From contig NC_065550.1 in the NCBI RefSeq assembly GCF_022605725.1, forward strand, positions 310,001-374,000: 64,000 bases of DNA. Reading direction: 5' to 3'. Made by a program: the position numbers and the translations under genes. This document shows, piece by piece, positions 21,776 to 34,500 of the stretch (the first letter of the stretch is position 1; each line of letters begins with the position of its first letter). Source of the stretch: Anthonomus grandis grandis. Taxonomy: Eukaryota; Arthropoda; Insecta; Coleoptera; Curculionidae. The notes beneath the pieces were generated by a model. That model searched no databases, was not told the origin of the DNA, and was given only the letters and a program-made list of their open reading frames with translations.

Positions 21776-24700
21776 ACTCGCGTCTATATCCCAACACTAA
21801 TGCGAGACATTGCGCATGCCTCTGGTCGTTCAATGTTAAATGTCACATTCTTTCCATCCCATCAGCTGTTGTTGTGTGGACTGATGCGGAGTGTGGTTTA
21901 TTTGTTATTTTGCAAAGGCAAATCTGGCAAAGTTATTATGTGATTATCACTTGTTACTTGTTTTATATCACAATTGTGTTCTTGTGTTTCATTTCAAAAA
22001 ATGGAGGAGCAGGTTAATGCCCAGTAAGTTATTATCATTATTGAGATTGTAAGAATATTAATTCCCATTTTTTGTAGAAAAATTGTGTATGTTTGCACGG
22101 AGTGTGGGACGAAATGTAGTACAAAATCAAATATTAACGTTCACATGAAAAGGAAACACAAAGATTTCGTGAAACCATCCACTTTAAAGACCTTAAAATG
22201 CCCTTTATGCAGCACTTTGTTTTCTTTAATGACTGAACTGGATCAGCATTTTTCCAATGTGCATGACTTACCATTGAAGCAAGAAAACCTGGAATTTAAT
22301 TCATTTGATGAGTTTAAGGAGTGGAAGCTTGAAATAGAGACAAATAATCAGTCATCATATGTTCTTTTAAATTCCAAAAGTCTCAATGACAAATCAAAAA
22401 TAATAAAATATATTTGTCACCGATCTGGAAACTACACAGAAAATGTCAAAAATACAAAAAGAGAGCGGCAACCAAAAGTTAAGGGTTCAAATAAAATTGG
22501 GTCTATTTGTCCAGCAAGGATAACAACAAATATAAATTACAAAGGTAGGTACTATATTTTTAAGATTACTTTTATAGGAATAGTAGAAACATTTCTACTG
22601 AAATTGGCATGTTTCCTAATTTTGTCATTATTTTTTAAGGGAACATTATGGTCAAGTATATATCCACCCACATAGGACATAAGCTGGAAGTAGGAAGGCT
22701 GTGAATGACACAGTTTGAACGTGAACAATTAGCAGGAAAAATGTTTCAAGGAATTCCCCATTACAAAATTTTGAATGATTTTAGTAAAAATTTTAACCCT
22801 TCAGCCAGAATTAGCTATACAACAAAACATGACTTACATAATGTAAGTAAATCCTTTAAAATAAATTCAGACATGATTTTTGATGAAGACGACACTAAAA
22901 GTGTAACTATTTTAATTGAAAAATTGAAAAAGATGTCTAACTTGGATAATCCTATATTATTGTATAAACCTTATGGTGTAGAACATAGTACCATAGGAAA
23001 AAATAATTTTCTTTTAATTTTTATGAATGCAGCTCAAACAGAAATGCTTGCAAAATATGGGCATAACATTTTAATGATTGATTCAACCCATGGGACCAAT
23101 CCGTACAAAATACAGCTTACAACACTTATGGTAGTCGATGAAGACTACGAAGGGTTTCCAGTAGCTTTTTTATGGTCAATTTACCCAGACAAAAGTAATA
23201 TATAAGATTTTTTTTTCTTGTCTAAAAGAAAAATTTCCAGAACTTAAGCCCAGAATTTTTATGTCGGACGATTGTAATATATTTTATAATGCCTTTGTGA
23301 AAGTTTATGAACATTCACCTAACAAAGTTTTATGTGACTGGCATGTAAAAAGAAATCTTAATGATAATCTCTCTAAAATAAATTCGGTTGAAAAACGCAA
23401 AGAAGTTAAGAAAAATATAAAATTATTAATTAATGAACTTGATGAGTTAACTTTCCAGAAAATGATGACTAATCTGATAAAAGTATAACTAGTGATGAGG
23501 ATACAAAAAAATATGGACTGTACTTTGCCACTTACTATGCAAAAAGGCCTGAACAATGGGTCCATTGTTTCCGGAAAGGATTTAAAAAGAACACTAACAT
23601 GTGTCTGGAAAAATGGCACCAGGAGTTGAAACATAATCCTCAAATGGCAGGAAAATGTCAGAGAAGACTGGATGTCAGCATTAATAACATTTTAGAATGC
23701 CTTCGTATAAAATTTTTAAGAAGATTGGTGACAATATCAAGAAACAGGGTTCCCTATAAACTTAGTGAGTTAAGAAAACGTCATAAAATTGCCGAGCAAT
23801 TTGCGCACACTGTTCAAATTTTTGAAGATATTCCTAAACAGAAATGGCTTGTTGCTTCATCTAAGAACATGAATAGTACTCCAGGTTTAGAATACTATAC
23901 TGTTGAATGTATTAAAGATACTCATGAAGTATGCCAATGCAATTTTAATTGCAATGAATGTAAATGCCGCCTTCATACATATTCATGTACTTGCCACGAT
24001 TATGCTATACAGTATAACATGTGTAAACATATACATATGGTTTGTACAAGGTACCCTCCTACTCCACGAGAAAATATTTTCTCCATGAATGATGAAGATT
24101 CTTCATTATATATTGATGAAAATAATGTTGATGATGAACATCAGCTTATATCCTGCCAACTTCAAAACACTAGAGATACCGTTCAGTTAGAAAAAAAGTC
24201 AACTCTGGAAGAACTAAGCATTCTGACAAGCTTGATATCAAATAGCAATAATTTAGAAGAAATTACTTATGCAAAGAAAAACATCAAAACTATAATTTCT
24301 GCTATTAGTGCAATGAAAACAACTACAATAAGCCCTCTAGTTTCTAGTGAGTACTACCCTCATAACCAGAAATCTGAATTACAAAATCGTAGACAGCCAT
24401 TACCAGTAACTACATCTTTGAAATCCCTAAAAAGGAAAAGAAAGAGAAAAGTTGAGGATGAAGAGTTTGATGATTATACTACTTTAGTAAACTTTGTTTG
24501 TGATAATTAATTGATAGTGTGATAATACATGATATTTTTTTATATTAAACGAAAAGAATAACATTATTTTTGTTTATTTCCTAAATACAATAATTTAAAA
24601 CAAAATAAAAAAGAGTTACAAATAAAATTTTGTACTATTTTTACGAGCAGAAAAAAATATGTCCTACTCAAAAAAAATACAAAATGCTCTTAGAACGATG

Positions 24701-24792
24701 CATGGTTTTCCCATCTTCCAAATTTAAATGCGATATTATATTTTGCCTGACAAGCGCATTCTCCGCAATAGTGTTGGGATATAGACGCGAGT
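21776..24792 (+). mobile_element. Mutator-like (MULE) transposon nested in hAT
   Basis: Inverted ends start ACTCGCGTCTATATCCCAAC and diverge after about 26 bp. The 8-bp direct repeat AACAAAAC flanks the element (21768-21775 and 24793-24800). Mutator-type duplications are usually about 9 bp; here eight bases are exact. The element is 3,017 bp and contains one spliced, damaged transposase gene. Confidence 0.92.
22001..24510 (+). pseudogene. MULE transposase with C2H2 and SWIM fingers, broken
   Basis: Exon 1 starts at the ATG at 22001 and ends at 22023 (donor GTAAGT). Exon 2 runs 22078-22544 and exon 3 starts at 22640, with phases agreeing. Domains: two N-terminal C2H2 fingers (CTECGTKCSTKSNINVHMKR and CPLCSTLF, 22094-22265), the MULE core with MIDSTHGTNPYK (first catalytic D, near 23078), FMSDDCNIFYNAF (second D, near 23259) and CLEKWHQELKH (probable E, near 23602), and a SWIM-type finger C-C-C..CKH (near 23935-24030). 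Damage: TGA at 22702-22704, a frameshift in the T-run at about 23207-23214, another near 23485. The C-terminus is basic. Confidence 0.88.
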
Positions 24793-25231
24793 AACAAAAC
24801 GCAAACCCTCTCGCGTCATCACAGCCGAAGCGCCAGCACCTCCAGTGCATCAGCGAGTCAACAGCAACCGAGTAAAGTAAAGTACCGTCGTCCCGGTCGA
24901 CGATTCGAAATAATCATCTGGTTCACACGATCGTGCTCTACGCGCTCCTTCGCACACCCGCGCTGTTCCCCGCCACCCCCGTGTCTATCGGAATGGTACG
25001 CTGAAATAACCCCATAATTCGCTGCATTTATTCCAGCTCTACGCGGAAAATGCAATTTGAGACTTGAGAGCGGGATTTTTTTTCGCGGCTTGGCAGTTTT
25101 TGGGTAGTTTCGGCGCGACGCGGCGAATTGAACTTAAAAACAATACGGTGTGTGTGATTTTGTATTTTGTTCATGTACGGATTTTGTTTTTGTTGAACTG
25201 ACAATAATAATATAATAATTATTTATTAACT

Positions 25232-27351
25232 ATGGAAGTGGTGTTTAATTTAATTAATGTGAAGATATTTTCTCAACATTCTTATGAAGAAAAACTTGAG
25301 TTAAAAGCAAAAGGTAGACCATTGCCAGACATTATTATTAAAAAAGCTGGTGTAAGTAGAGGAAAAAGTTATACGCGTAAATTTAATAAAGACATTTATT
25401 TAAAAAATGAATGGATTTGTGGCTTTAACAAAAAGAATTCTTTATACTGTTTTCCCTGCCTACTTTTTTGGTGGCGATAAAGCTTGGACGGAAATAGGGA
25501 TCACCGATCTAGAACATTTGAGTTTGAAAATAAAATGGCATGAAAACTCTAAAAGCCATCTTCATAATTGTATGGAATTGAGGTTATTAGGATCAACTAA
25601 TATAATGACACAATTAAATTCTGCGTATTGGTTAAATATACAAAAACATAATGAAAATGTCTCAAAAAATAGATACATTTTATCAAAAATTATAAATTGT
25701 ATTAAATTTTGTGGAGCATTTGAACTGGCTCTTCGGAGACATGACGAAAGTGATATTTCTGAGAATCCGGGGATATTTCGTGGGTTGATCAACTTTTCTG
25801 CTGAATTAGACAAACTCTAAGTGATCATCTAAAGAATTCTTCCATATTTAAAGGCACCTCCAAAGAAATACAGAATGATTTATTACAGTGTATGCTTGAA
25901 GTCTGTCATGAACAAATAATTGAAGAAATTAATCATGTCATGTCATGAACAAATAATTAATTCGCCATTTTTGGCAATCATGGCGGATGAAACAGCGGAC
26001 GTTGCTGCAAAGTCTCAAATGGTTGTTATTTTTAGATATGTTTGCGATGGTGAACCAATTGAACGATTTTAGAACTACTTAATTCCTGAAAAATGTGATG
26101 CAGAAACACTTAGTAAAGCAATTCTAACTTTTATCGAGCCTTTAATTTCAAATTCACCCAACAAACTGATTGCCCAAAGCTACGATGGAGCAGCAGTGAT
26201 GAGTGGCCACACTGCAGGCGTTCAAGCATTAATAAAAAAAAAGTATCCTTTTGCTCACTATGTACACTGCTATGCCCACCAGTTAAACTTGATTATGTCT
26301 AAAGCTGCTTCTGCAAATAGGCAAGTACGTGTATTTTTTGGAAATTTACAAGACATTTCGGGATTTTTTAATAATCCACCACAACGAGTAGAAGTATTGA
26401 ATAAAATTGTAAACAAAAGAATCCCTCATGGCTCTAACACCCGATGGAATTTTAATATACGAACCATTAATGTTGTGTATGAAAATAGAGCCTCTCTCAT
26501 TGATTGTATGCATGAAATAGAAGATCAATTTTCCAATAACACAGTTTGTAGTGCGGCCGCTTCTATTTGGCGTGCAATGAATGATCCTATTTTTAATTTT
26601 TGACTGACTTTTTTTCATCATGTAATGCCCCACGTAGATATCCATTCAATCAATTACAACAAAGAAAAATCGAACCTACTCTAGTAAGAAACGCTGTTGA
26701 AAATTTTGAACGCAGAATCATTCAAGTTCGAAATAATATTGATAACATTATTAGTGAGGCAACAAATATAATTAGCGATGAGCCACCAGAAAACAAACGA
26801 AAACGCCCAAATAACAACCAATTTGATCACCGGATTTCTGCTTTAGAAGTTTGTGATATTATTATAAATTGCGCAAAAGATAGATTTCAATTTAAAGAAC
26901 ATCTAGTAGTTGCATCACTTTTCTTTTCCGAATGCTTTGGAGAATATTGTGGCAAATTTCCTGAAGATAAGCTCACTTCCGTATGTACCTTTTATCCCAT
27001 GCTTGATAAAGAACGTTTACGAACTGAACTATCTGTTCTATATTCAAGAAATGATTGCAGGGCATTAAATGGCGCATTACCTCTTCTAAAATTTTTAGTA
27101 ACCAACAATCTAGGAGATACGTTGAAGGAGACAAAAAAATTATTAGAAATTGTGGTAACTACTCCCATGACGACATCAGAGGCGGAGAGATGTTTTTCAA
27201 CATTAAAAAGAGTCAAAACATTTCTTAGAAATTCAATGACCGAAGATCGTTTAACAGCACTTTCCATGCTATCTATTGAAAAAAAGTTTATCTCTAAAAT
27301 TAACAATTTTAATAAAAAAGTTATAACAAAGTTTGCCAACAGGAAAGAATG
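25232..27351 (+). pseudogene. hAT transposase, broken
   Basis: Resembles insect hAT transposases annotated as zinc finger MYM-type 1-like. An N-terminal TTF-type finger region (WICGFNKKNSLYCFPCLLF, near 25412; later WHENSKSH) is followed by IMADETADVAAKSQM (first catalytic D, near 25978), QSYDGAAVMSGH (second D, near 26175), YVHCYAHQLNLIMSKAA (near 26260) and the C-terminal dimerisation block with TSEAERCFSTLKRVKTFLRN (catalytic E, near 27175). Frameshifts occur near 25475, after 25818 and near 26603. A 17-bp tandem copy (about 25907-25956) adds disruption near 25940, and part of the middle appears deleted around 26600. Confidence 0.88.
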
Positions 27352-28083
27352 AAGAATAGACTTAATTTATAAAAAATAGGTAGTAGGTGAAATATAAGTA
27401 ATATACGAGTATAAAAATAATTCAGTTTTTTTTTTGCTAATAATAATTGCAGAACACCCTAAAATTTTTACCACGAGCCGCCACTGCAATGGCCTTATTC
27501 CTATTCCCAAGTTGAAGTACGACCAACTGCAGGAACTTAAGAAGTTTGTAGATGAAACGTCACAATTCGACTACACTAATTTGCCTCATCATACTAATAA
27601 TAGGACTGTAGATGATGCAGATATGGTAAGTGACAGCGATGAAATTACATTTTCTACTAATAATAAGGTCATTTCTTTTTTCAGCAAAAGTAACTATCAA
27701 TACCAATGTCTATTATAATGTCCGTGCAAAACATGACGCGCTATTTCGGAATGAAGGTAAGCTACAACGGTCAAATATTAAGGTCCTTAGTAATGTTGTA
27801 TTCTTGTTATAGCGGCGTTCAAACCTAATTCTTGTGGACTTGGATCGTTTCTCGGTACACCGAAGAGAGGAATCTTCAATTTTTTTTTTCAAAATTCTGT
27901 TTATTTTTTTTATTTTTAGTAGTCCCTAAGTATTGCCCATGTTAATGACTTCTAATAAAAAAATAGTACAAAACGATTTATTTTTTATTGTTTTGCATGG
28001 AAGTCTTCAAACTTTCAAATTCGTTTTTCTCAAAAATATAAAAATGTGACTTAGATCGTTCTTCCCCTATAGTCTTCATCTAT

Positions 28084-28462
28084 TTTGAACCTTTTTTAAC
28101 TTACTGACTTGACTATCATCAGTACCACAGTGTAATTTTAAAATCTCTTAAATCGAGCAAAAAATAAATAATTTTGTACAATCTTCGACTTTTTGAGAAC
28201 AATTTGCTACCATATAACTATATTTTATCTCCGGTAATTTACGAGATCAGCATGTATACAAGCACCCTGTACAACAAATTGAGGGTCAATCAAAAAATAA
28301 ATAACAGACCGATATAAAATCAACATATGAATAAACCGATAATGCAAACACGAAATATTCATACAAACTATTGTGATAGAGGTTTTAAACCTCTAAAAAA
28401 AATTAGTATCCTGAGGTAGTGTAAATATTCATACCCAATTTTTTTCGATGCGTTAAAATTCT
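28084..28462 (-). other. Probable 3' UTR of the kinase gene
   Basis: Sequence between the right end of element B and the kinase stop codon. No coding signal. By position it is the start of the 3' untranslated region of the minus-strand gene. A mariner-tip-like ACCCTGTAC lies near 28262. Confidence 0.45.
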
Positions 28463-28598
28463 TTACAGTTGATTTAAACGTTCCGTTATAGTTGCGGCAA
28501 GTTGCAAAAACTTTGGCCTTTTGTCCGGGTTAAGTTGCCAGCATGGAATCATCAGCAGTACATAAATCGCTTGGGGACAGGATTTCGGGCACTGGTAT
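28463..28598 (-). CDS. hop: Kinase exon G: terminal C-lobe and stop
   Basis: Acceptor CTTTTCAG. It encodes YQCPKSCPQAIYVLLM, CWQLNPDKRPKF and ends TERLNQL with TAA at 28463-28465. The CW....RP.F pattern is the last conserved kinase helix. It joins exon F over a 7-kb intron with matching phase. Confidence 0.88.
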
Positions 28599-31500
28599 CT
28601 GAAAAGTAAGAATGTTGGTTTATTAAAATTACAAGCAAATAAAAAATAAGTTATCTTGTTGCTGACATGACATCTTGGGTAAAACATTACAGCAATATTA
28701 TTCCTGATTGCAATACGGTCACTTAAAAATAAATCGACCGCTGGCTCGGACGGTATTCCATCTTTTCTGGTAAAAGACTGTAGGTATGGCATTATTACAC
28801 CATTAAAAATAATATTCAATCTTTGCTTGTCAACAAAAAAATTTCCTGAACTATGGAAAGAGGCACGCGTATGTCCTGTTTTCAAGGGTGGGTGCCGTGA
28901 GTCTATTGAAAACTACAGACCAATTTCCATTCTGTGTAACTTTGCTAAGGTTCTAGAAAAAATTCTTTACTTGCGTATTCAACCATTTATCTCAAAAGAT
29001 TTATCGGAATATCAACATTGTTTTTTAAAAGGAAGATCGACGGTTACAAATTTGACTCTTGTAACTCAGTATATATCGGAAGCATTGGACAAACAAAGCC
29101 AAGTAGACGATTGATCGATTGGATCATAGTCTTCTTTTAAAAAAACTTCAAAGCTATGGTTTTTCATCTGATTTTAACTCCTTATTTGAAAGGTTTTTGT
29201 TAGGCAGAAAACAATATGTTTTCACAGGGGCTTTCGGTCACATAAATATATTGCATCTTCGGGGGTGCCACAGGGCTCTAACTTGGGACGTTATTCTTTC
29301 TGGTATTTATAAATGATTTAATTACTATCCTTATCAATAAGAAACTCCTATTTCCCGATGACCTCAAGATATTTTCCACTATCGTAAACATAAATGATTG
29401 TTATTCCTTGCAGAGCGACTTGAATTATGTTGGTTTAATATTTAGTTCAGTAATACTTTGTTTATTTACATTGATTTTGCATATAAAAGTTCACCCGGTA
29501 TAACACACGCTTTTCTTGGTAAATTGTTAATATTTAAACTCGACCTATCTTACATTTCATTATTCTCTTACTCCAATGTCCCTTCCATGAAGCCTTTATC
29601 TTTTATCCTACTTTACCTTATGGACTCCTCGGGGCGAGAGGAGTGAGCTATTTGACCGAGGTCATCCGCCAAAAACTTGAGTTCGGAACATGTGTGCGAT
29701 ACCGGAAAGCAGTATTACTACAGCAATCATTTGATCGGTACCTATAATAAATCTCATGCGAGATAATACCGAAGTGCGTCACGTCTTTGTTGATTTAATG
29801 AAAGCTGATTGGGGTGTTCCTATATCAACATCCTTTATTTCATTTATTACTAGGGTAAGTCGAGTCAATTTTTTTTTCACGCTAAATTGTGTCTGTGTAT
29901 TCTTATTTTATTTCGCTTCTAACGTAAACACTAAGGATGTGCGTCGAAAACAAAAGAATCGCCAATTTTATACAAGGTGTCCAGTTTAAAATTATGTATA
30001 TGGGGATATCGGAAACCGTTAAATATACGAGGTGAAACCATATGAGGAAAAACTTGCGCAATTAAATGCCTATAAATCATTTGTCATCTACTTCTTTAAA
30101 CTCGCAATAGCAACTGATACAGGAAACAAAAATGTCTTTTAAAAATGTCGCGCCACTGAGCTGTTAAATAGTCCAGCAAGACAACATGTGTTGCGCCGCT
30201 GGCTTGATGCGATAGAATTTATTTTTAGTTATTGTTTGTCAGTCAGACAGTAGTTGTCGTATAAGTTTTTAACCGCTGCACTGCGGAGGAAAATGTTTTC
30301 GTGCTTAATTCCTAGAAATAAAGAAATAATAAAAAATAAGTAAATTTCATTATAACTAAAATAGAATGTGAATACGATAAATAGTACAAAAATCAAAAGG
30401 TGTTTATCCTTAAAAAAAACCTTGATGTCGCGAACAAGGGCGCGGAACCTACTTTTGTGAATTGCAGCCGAAGGGAGGTGATTTTACAATGATAACACGC
30501 AACTTTGCATACAAGATAGGTAACTGGAGAGTATCGAATGACATAACCACGTTAGATTATAAAATGATTCGATTCGAAATAGAGTCGAATGAGGTGATCA
30601 CATCACTTACCTGGGTTACTTACTCGGTTACCTATAAAAAAGGCCTGGCAGAAGTGTCTAAGATCTCAGGCGTGCCGATACTAACCAGAGAAGATTTAGA
30701 GATAAGGGTAAATGAATTCGGTCAACTGCTCAATTAAACCTGATACCGTGCCCGCAAGGTACCATGGTGGAACGAAGCCGTGGAAATAAACTCAAAAGGG
30801 AATTTAGGAGAGCCGAGCACCGAGCATTTTGGGGAAGATCGCAAGAGGCTTGGAATGAGTATGAAGAGCTGAAAAAGCGCTTAAGATAGAGGTAAGAAGA
30901 AACACTAAAACATCTCCTCGAAACTCACTTCCCAGGAGAGGGCGATGCGGTTACGGATCCGGTCGACGACCATCAGGAGTCTGATAAAATAATGTCAAGT
31001 AGTGATCGATAGGGATCACTATCAAATGGGCAATGAGTGAATTCTGTCCATACAAGGCAACTGGGCCAGATGGAAATTCTAAAGATGCTGCAGTGGGCGC
31101 TGGATTCAATCCTTTCTCAGCTAAAAGATATTTTTCGGGTTGGCGTAGTAATGAGATATGTACTGAATGCACGAAGAGCAGCGAATGTGGACTTTATACC
31201 CAAAGCGGACAAAAAGGACTATAGCCTGGCTATGTCTTATAGGCTCTAACGTCCTTTGTAATAAAAAACCTTAGAAAGAATAATCGATAAATATTTAAAT
31301 GAGGTGATTCTGAGAGAAAATCCATTGCACAAAAATCAACACGCGTACACAAAAGGGCGGTCTACTGAGACTGCTCTACATACCGTAGTTGAAAAAGCAG
31401 AGAGAGCCATCTACAATAAAGAGGTTGCATTAGCACTCTTCTTCGACGTTGAAGACCAGGAGCACACCTGCTTCATTAGTCCGTTGGATCAGATCAGCGC

Positions 31501-34500
31501 CAGCTCAGTTCTGGGATCCCTAGGCAGAAATGGGAGTGGGTTGTGGGTGCCCGCAGGGGAGTTACCCATCCCCGAAGCTCCAGTATCTGGTCATTGATGG
31601 TCTCCTAAGGCAGCTTGAGCAGGAAAGGTTCTATGCTGATAATGGACTGGTTATAGTTACAGGCCAATTCATTGAGATAGTGTGTGATTGCATGCAAAGC
31701 GCATGCAAGATCATCCAAAGGTAATGCGTAAAAACGGGCCTCTCGGTCAATCCTGACAACACGTCATACTTTTCTCGAAAAGGAGAAATTTTGCAGGCCT
31801 AAACCCGCCATTAATGTACCAGAAACCTTTGTACATCAGGCAAGCGGTCAAGTACCTAGGCGTGCATGTACCTGGACAGCAAGGTAACGTGCAGTCAACA
31901 AAGAAATTGCCATCTTGTGGCAACCTCAAAGGGTAGTTGACAGTAAGTGGGGTATAAAGGCCAACATCCTACACTAGCTGTATACTGCTGTGATTAGAAT
32001 TAGAGTGGTGTACGGCTCGATCGTCTGGTGGACAGCAACAAACAGGTCTTCAAATACCCAAAACCTAGGTAGACTGCAAAGGCTGGCCGGTTTCGGCATT
32101 ACAGGTGCGATGGGAACCACACCAAGTCCACCACTTAATATCCTCGTTGCCTTGCCGGAAGTCCCGCTGTAGATTCGGAGAGAGGCGCTAGTAACCTATG
32201 TAAGGTTGAAGGACAGCGCTACATGGCAGCATCGACCCGGGGTAGCAGGACATGCACCTATCACCAAACTGGTAGAGAAGGAAATTCCGATTCTCTTGCC
32301 CCTCAATGCAAAGCCAGGGGACAATGTGTGGTTAGGAGGGTCATTTGAGGTTGACATAGCAAGCAGGGAAGAATGGCCTAATATAGCGGCTCGATTTCGA
32401 AAAGATCTGCAAATATGGTACACAGACGGTTTAAGAATGACCCACACAGTGCTATCAGGAGCTGGAGTATATCGAGGGCAAGCTTTCTCGTTTGAAAGAC
32501 ATTCGTCAGTCTTTCAAGCCGAAGTGTTCGCCATTCTAAAGGTGGCCACCAGGAAATAAGTCAACGAGGGCCCGGAGATTGAAATAATCATTTTATTCTG
32601 ACAGCCAGGCTGTGTTAAAAGCCATCTAAGCACCCGGACACCGTCCCCCCACTATTACTGCTACTACTTACTAGGAGGGTGGTCCGATAAGTACTTAGCC
32701 TACAAAAGAAAAACGAAAATTTGCGAAAAGTAACAATTTATTTTTATACATAGTCTCCTTTTAACTCAATACACTTCATCCAGTAATGCTCCAACTTCTT
32801 TAACTTCTAAAAAATACGTTTTCTGGACGTCTGAAAAGTAGGCCTTCGTGACGGCGATAACCTCGTCATTCGATTCGAATGAAGAGGTTACGAGAAAGGA
32901 AGAAGTACGGTACGGTACGCACGGGGCCAAATCTGGCGAATACGGTGGATGCAGCAGAAGTTCGTAGGCCAATTCACCTAAAACCGCGGCGATGGCGCAT
33001 GTGTGAGCCGGCGGATTGTCATGGTGAACGATTTTTTTGGACCGTTTATTATGTAATGCGGTGTCGAATTGGCCCAATCATTCGGCATAGTAGAGACCCT
33101 GTGATCGTTACTACCCTTCTCCAGGTAGTCGAGGTAGATCATACCTTGTGAATCCCAGAAAACGATAGAACCGTCTTCGCCTTCTTCGGAGCAGGTTCGC
33201 CGGGTGAAGTCCACTGTTTCGACTGTCTGTTAAAGAGACTTCTTCGGATTGCGCTTAAACAGCGTCAAACAGTGCTCTAAAATGGTTTTACGGTTGCGCT
33301 TGTTGTCCAGAGTAAGTAGCTGCGGCACCCATCACCAGGGCCGTATCTAGGGGGGGGGGGGGGTTTGGGGGTTCAAACCCCCCCCGAAAATCTTATAACG
33401 TAAAATAAAATTGAAACGACTGGTAACTATAACTCTTTTTTTTTTAATTTACTTTTTAAAGTTTTAAAGGTGTCCAGGCTATAATTAGAGAAAAATATCC
33501 AGCAGCAATATATGTGCACTGTAGGGCTCATTCTTTAAATTTAGCTCTTGTCCATTCCTGTAAGGTTCAGAGTATCAGAAATTGTATTGGAACAATAAAA
33601 TCTATTGCAAATTTTATAAAAATATCAGCTATGCGCACTGAGATATTAAAAAATAAAATTAAAGAACATGTTCCAAATAGTAAATGGAGTAAGTTAACAT
33701 CCATGTGTGAAACTCGGTGGGTGGAAAATCATGATGGACTAATTAGGTTTACTGAAGTTTTTAAACCCATTATTGAAACATTAGAAGAACTAAAACAAGT
33801 AAGAGACATCGAAACTTCTTCAAAAGCTTTGCAGTTCCTTCGAGCTATTATGACCAGTGAGTTTATTATCAGTATGTTAACAGCGTCCACTTTATTTGCT
33901 TTTACTCTACCGGTATGCAGAATTCTCCAGACTGTGGATTTTGATCTATTTAGCGCTGTTGAGCATGTGAATACTGTTATTAGTCAGGTCAGGAATATGA
34001 GACTGAATATAGAACAAGAATTCAAAAATATTTGTAAAAAATCTGAAGCTATTATAAAGTCTATAGATGATCAAGAATGCATAAAAATACCTAGAATAGT
34101 AAAAATGGAAGACTTGTTACCATATGAGGAATTTTTGGACCTAGATACGTTATCTACAGAACTACAGTTGTTGAAACAAAAATGGATTAAGCTGCCTCAA
34201 GCAGAAAGGCCAAAAAATGCTCTTGATGCATTATCAGCATGTAATCCATCTTCGTTTCCCAATATTCATACTCTGTTGCAAATTCTGGCTACGTTACCTG
34301 TTTCTACAGCCTCATCAGAACGATAATCTTCATCGCTAAGGCGTTTAAAAGACTATTTGCGCAATTCAACTGGTCGAGGAGCGGCTAACAGGACTTGCCC
34401 TTTTAAGCGTGCATAGAAATATTATAATTGATACCGCAGAGGTCTTAAATCGTTTTGCGAGGGAAAAGCAAAGAAATATTCAGTTGTTATTATAATTACT

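Larger units (their letters stand above)
21629..27486 (+). mobile_element. hAT transposon inserted in DUF7869 exon
   Basis: The ends are CAGTGGCGGCTGGT (21629) and, inverted, CAGTGGCGGCTCGTGG (ending at 27486). Both are flanked by the 8-bp duplication CAATGGCC (21621-21628 and 27487-27494), the hAT hallmark. Removal of the element and one duplication rejoins the DUF7869 reading frame at NG-LIPIP. A Mutator-like element is nested near its left end. Confidence 0.95.
20667..27720 (+). pseudogene. DUF7869-family protein B, split by hAT
   Basis: The 5' part (20667-21628) starts inside the family core at KIFVRDFNISFGYPRSDTC. After a TAG near 20866 it continues with MDFSKNLPTPNITTNDVYYK (20932), EIFCDSRAGQNKNY (near 21155), FPIRGHSYLECDKDF (near 21258) and YNG at 21617-21627. 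The 3' part resumes at 27487 after the hAT duplication, with LIPIPKLKYDQLQELKKF and NLPHHTNN, then an acidic tail to about 27665 and a probable donor. The final residues of the open frame running to 21678 and the first of the one starting at 27434 come from hAT ends, not from this protein. It is much better preserved than copy A. Confidence 0.75.
19317..28078 (+). mobile_element. DUF7869-type DNA transposon B with THAP exon
   Basis: Imperfect 32-bp inverted ends at 19317-19348 (TGAAGACCACAG, then GATCCAAGTCC) and 28047-28078 (reverse complement TGAAGACTATAG, then GATCTAAGTCA). TC flanks both sides (19315-19316, 28079-28080). Subterminal copies of GATCCAAGTCC-like sequence lie near 19434, 19487, 19518 and, inverted, 27835. 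The cargo in order is a THAP zinc-finger exon, a small acidic exon, a 5'-truncated DUF7869 core and its C-terminal tail. A hAT carrying a Mutator-like element splits the core from the tail. Confidence 0.68.

Noticed and set aside
28463..28885. Continuous minus-strand 140-residue frame taken as one protein
   Set aside because: Only its last 45 residues are kinase. A splice acceptor at 28599-28601 separates them from intron sequence that also holds a plus-strand RT.
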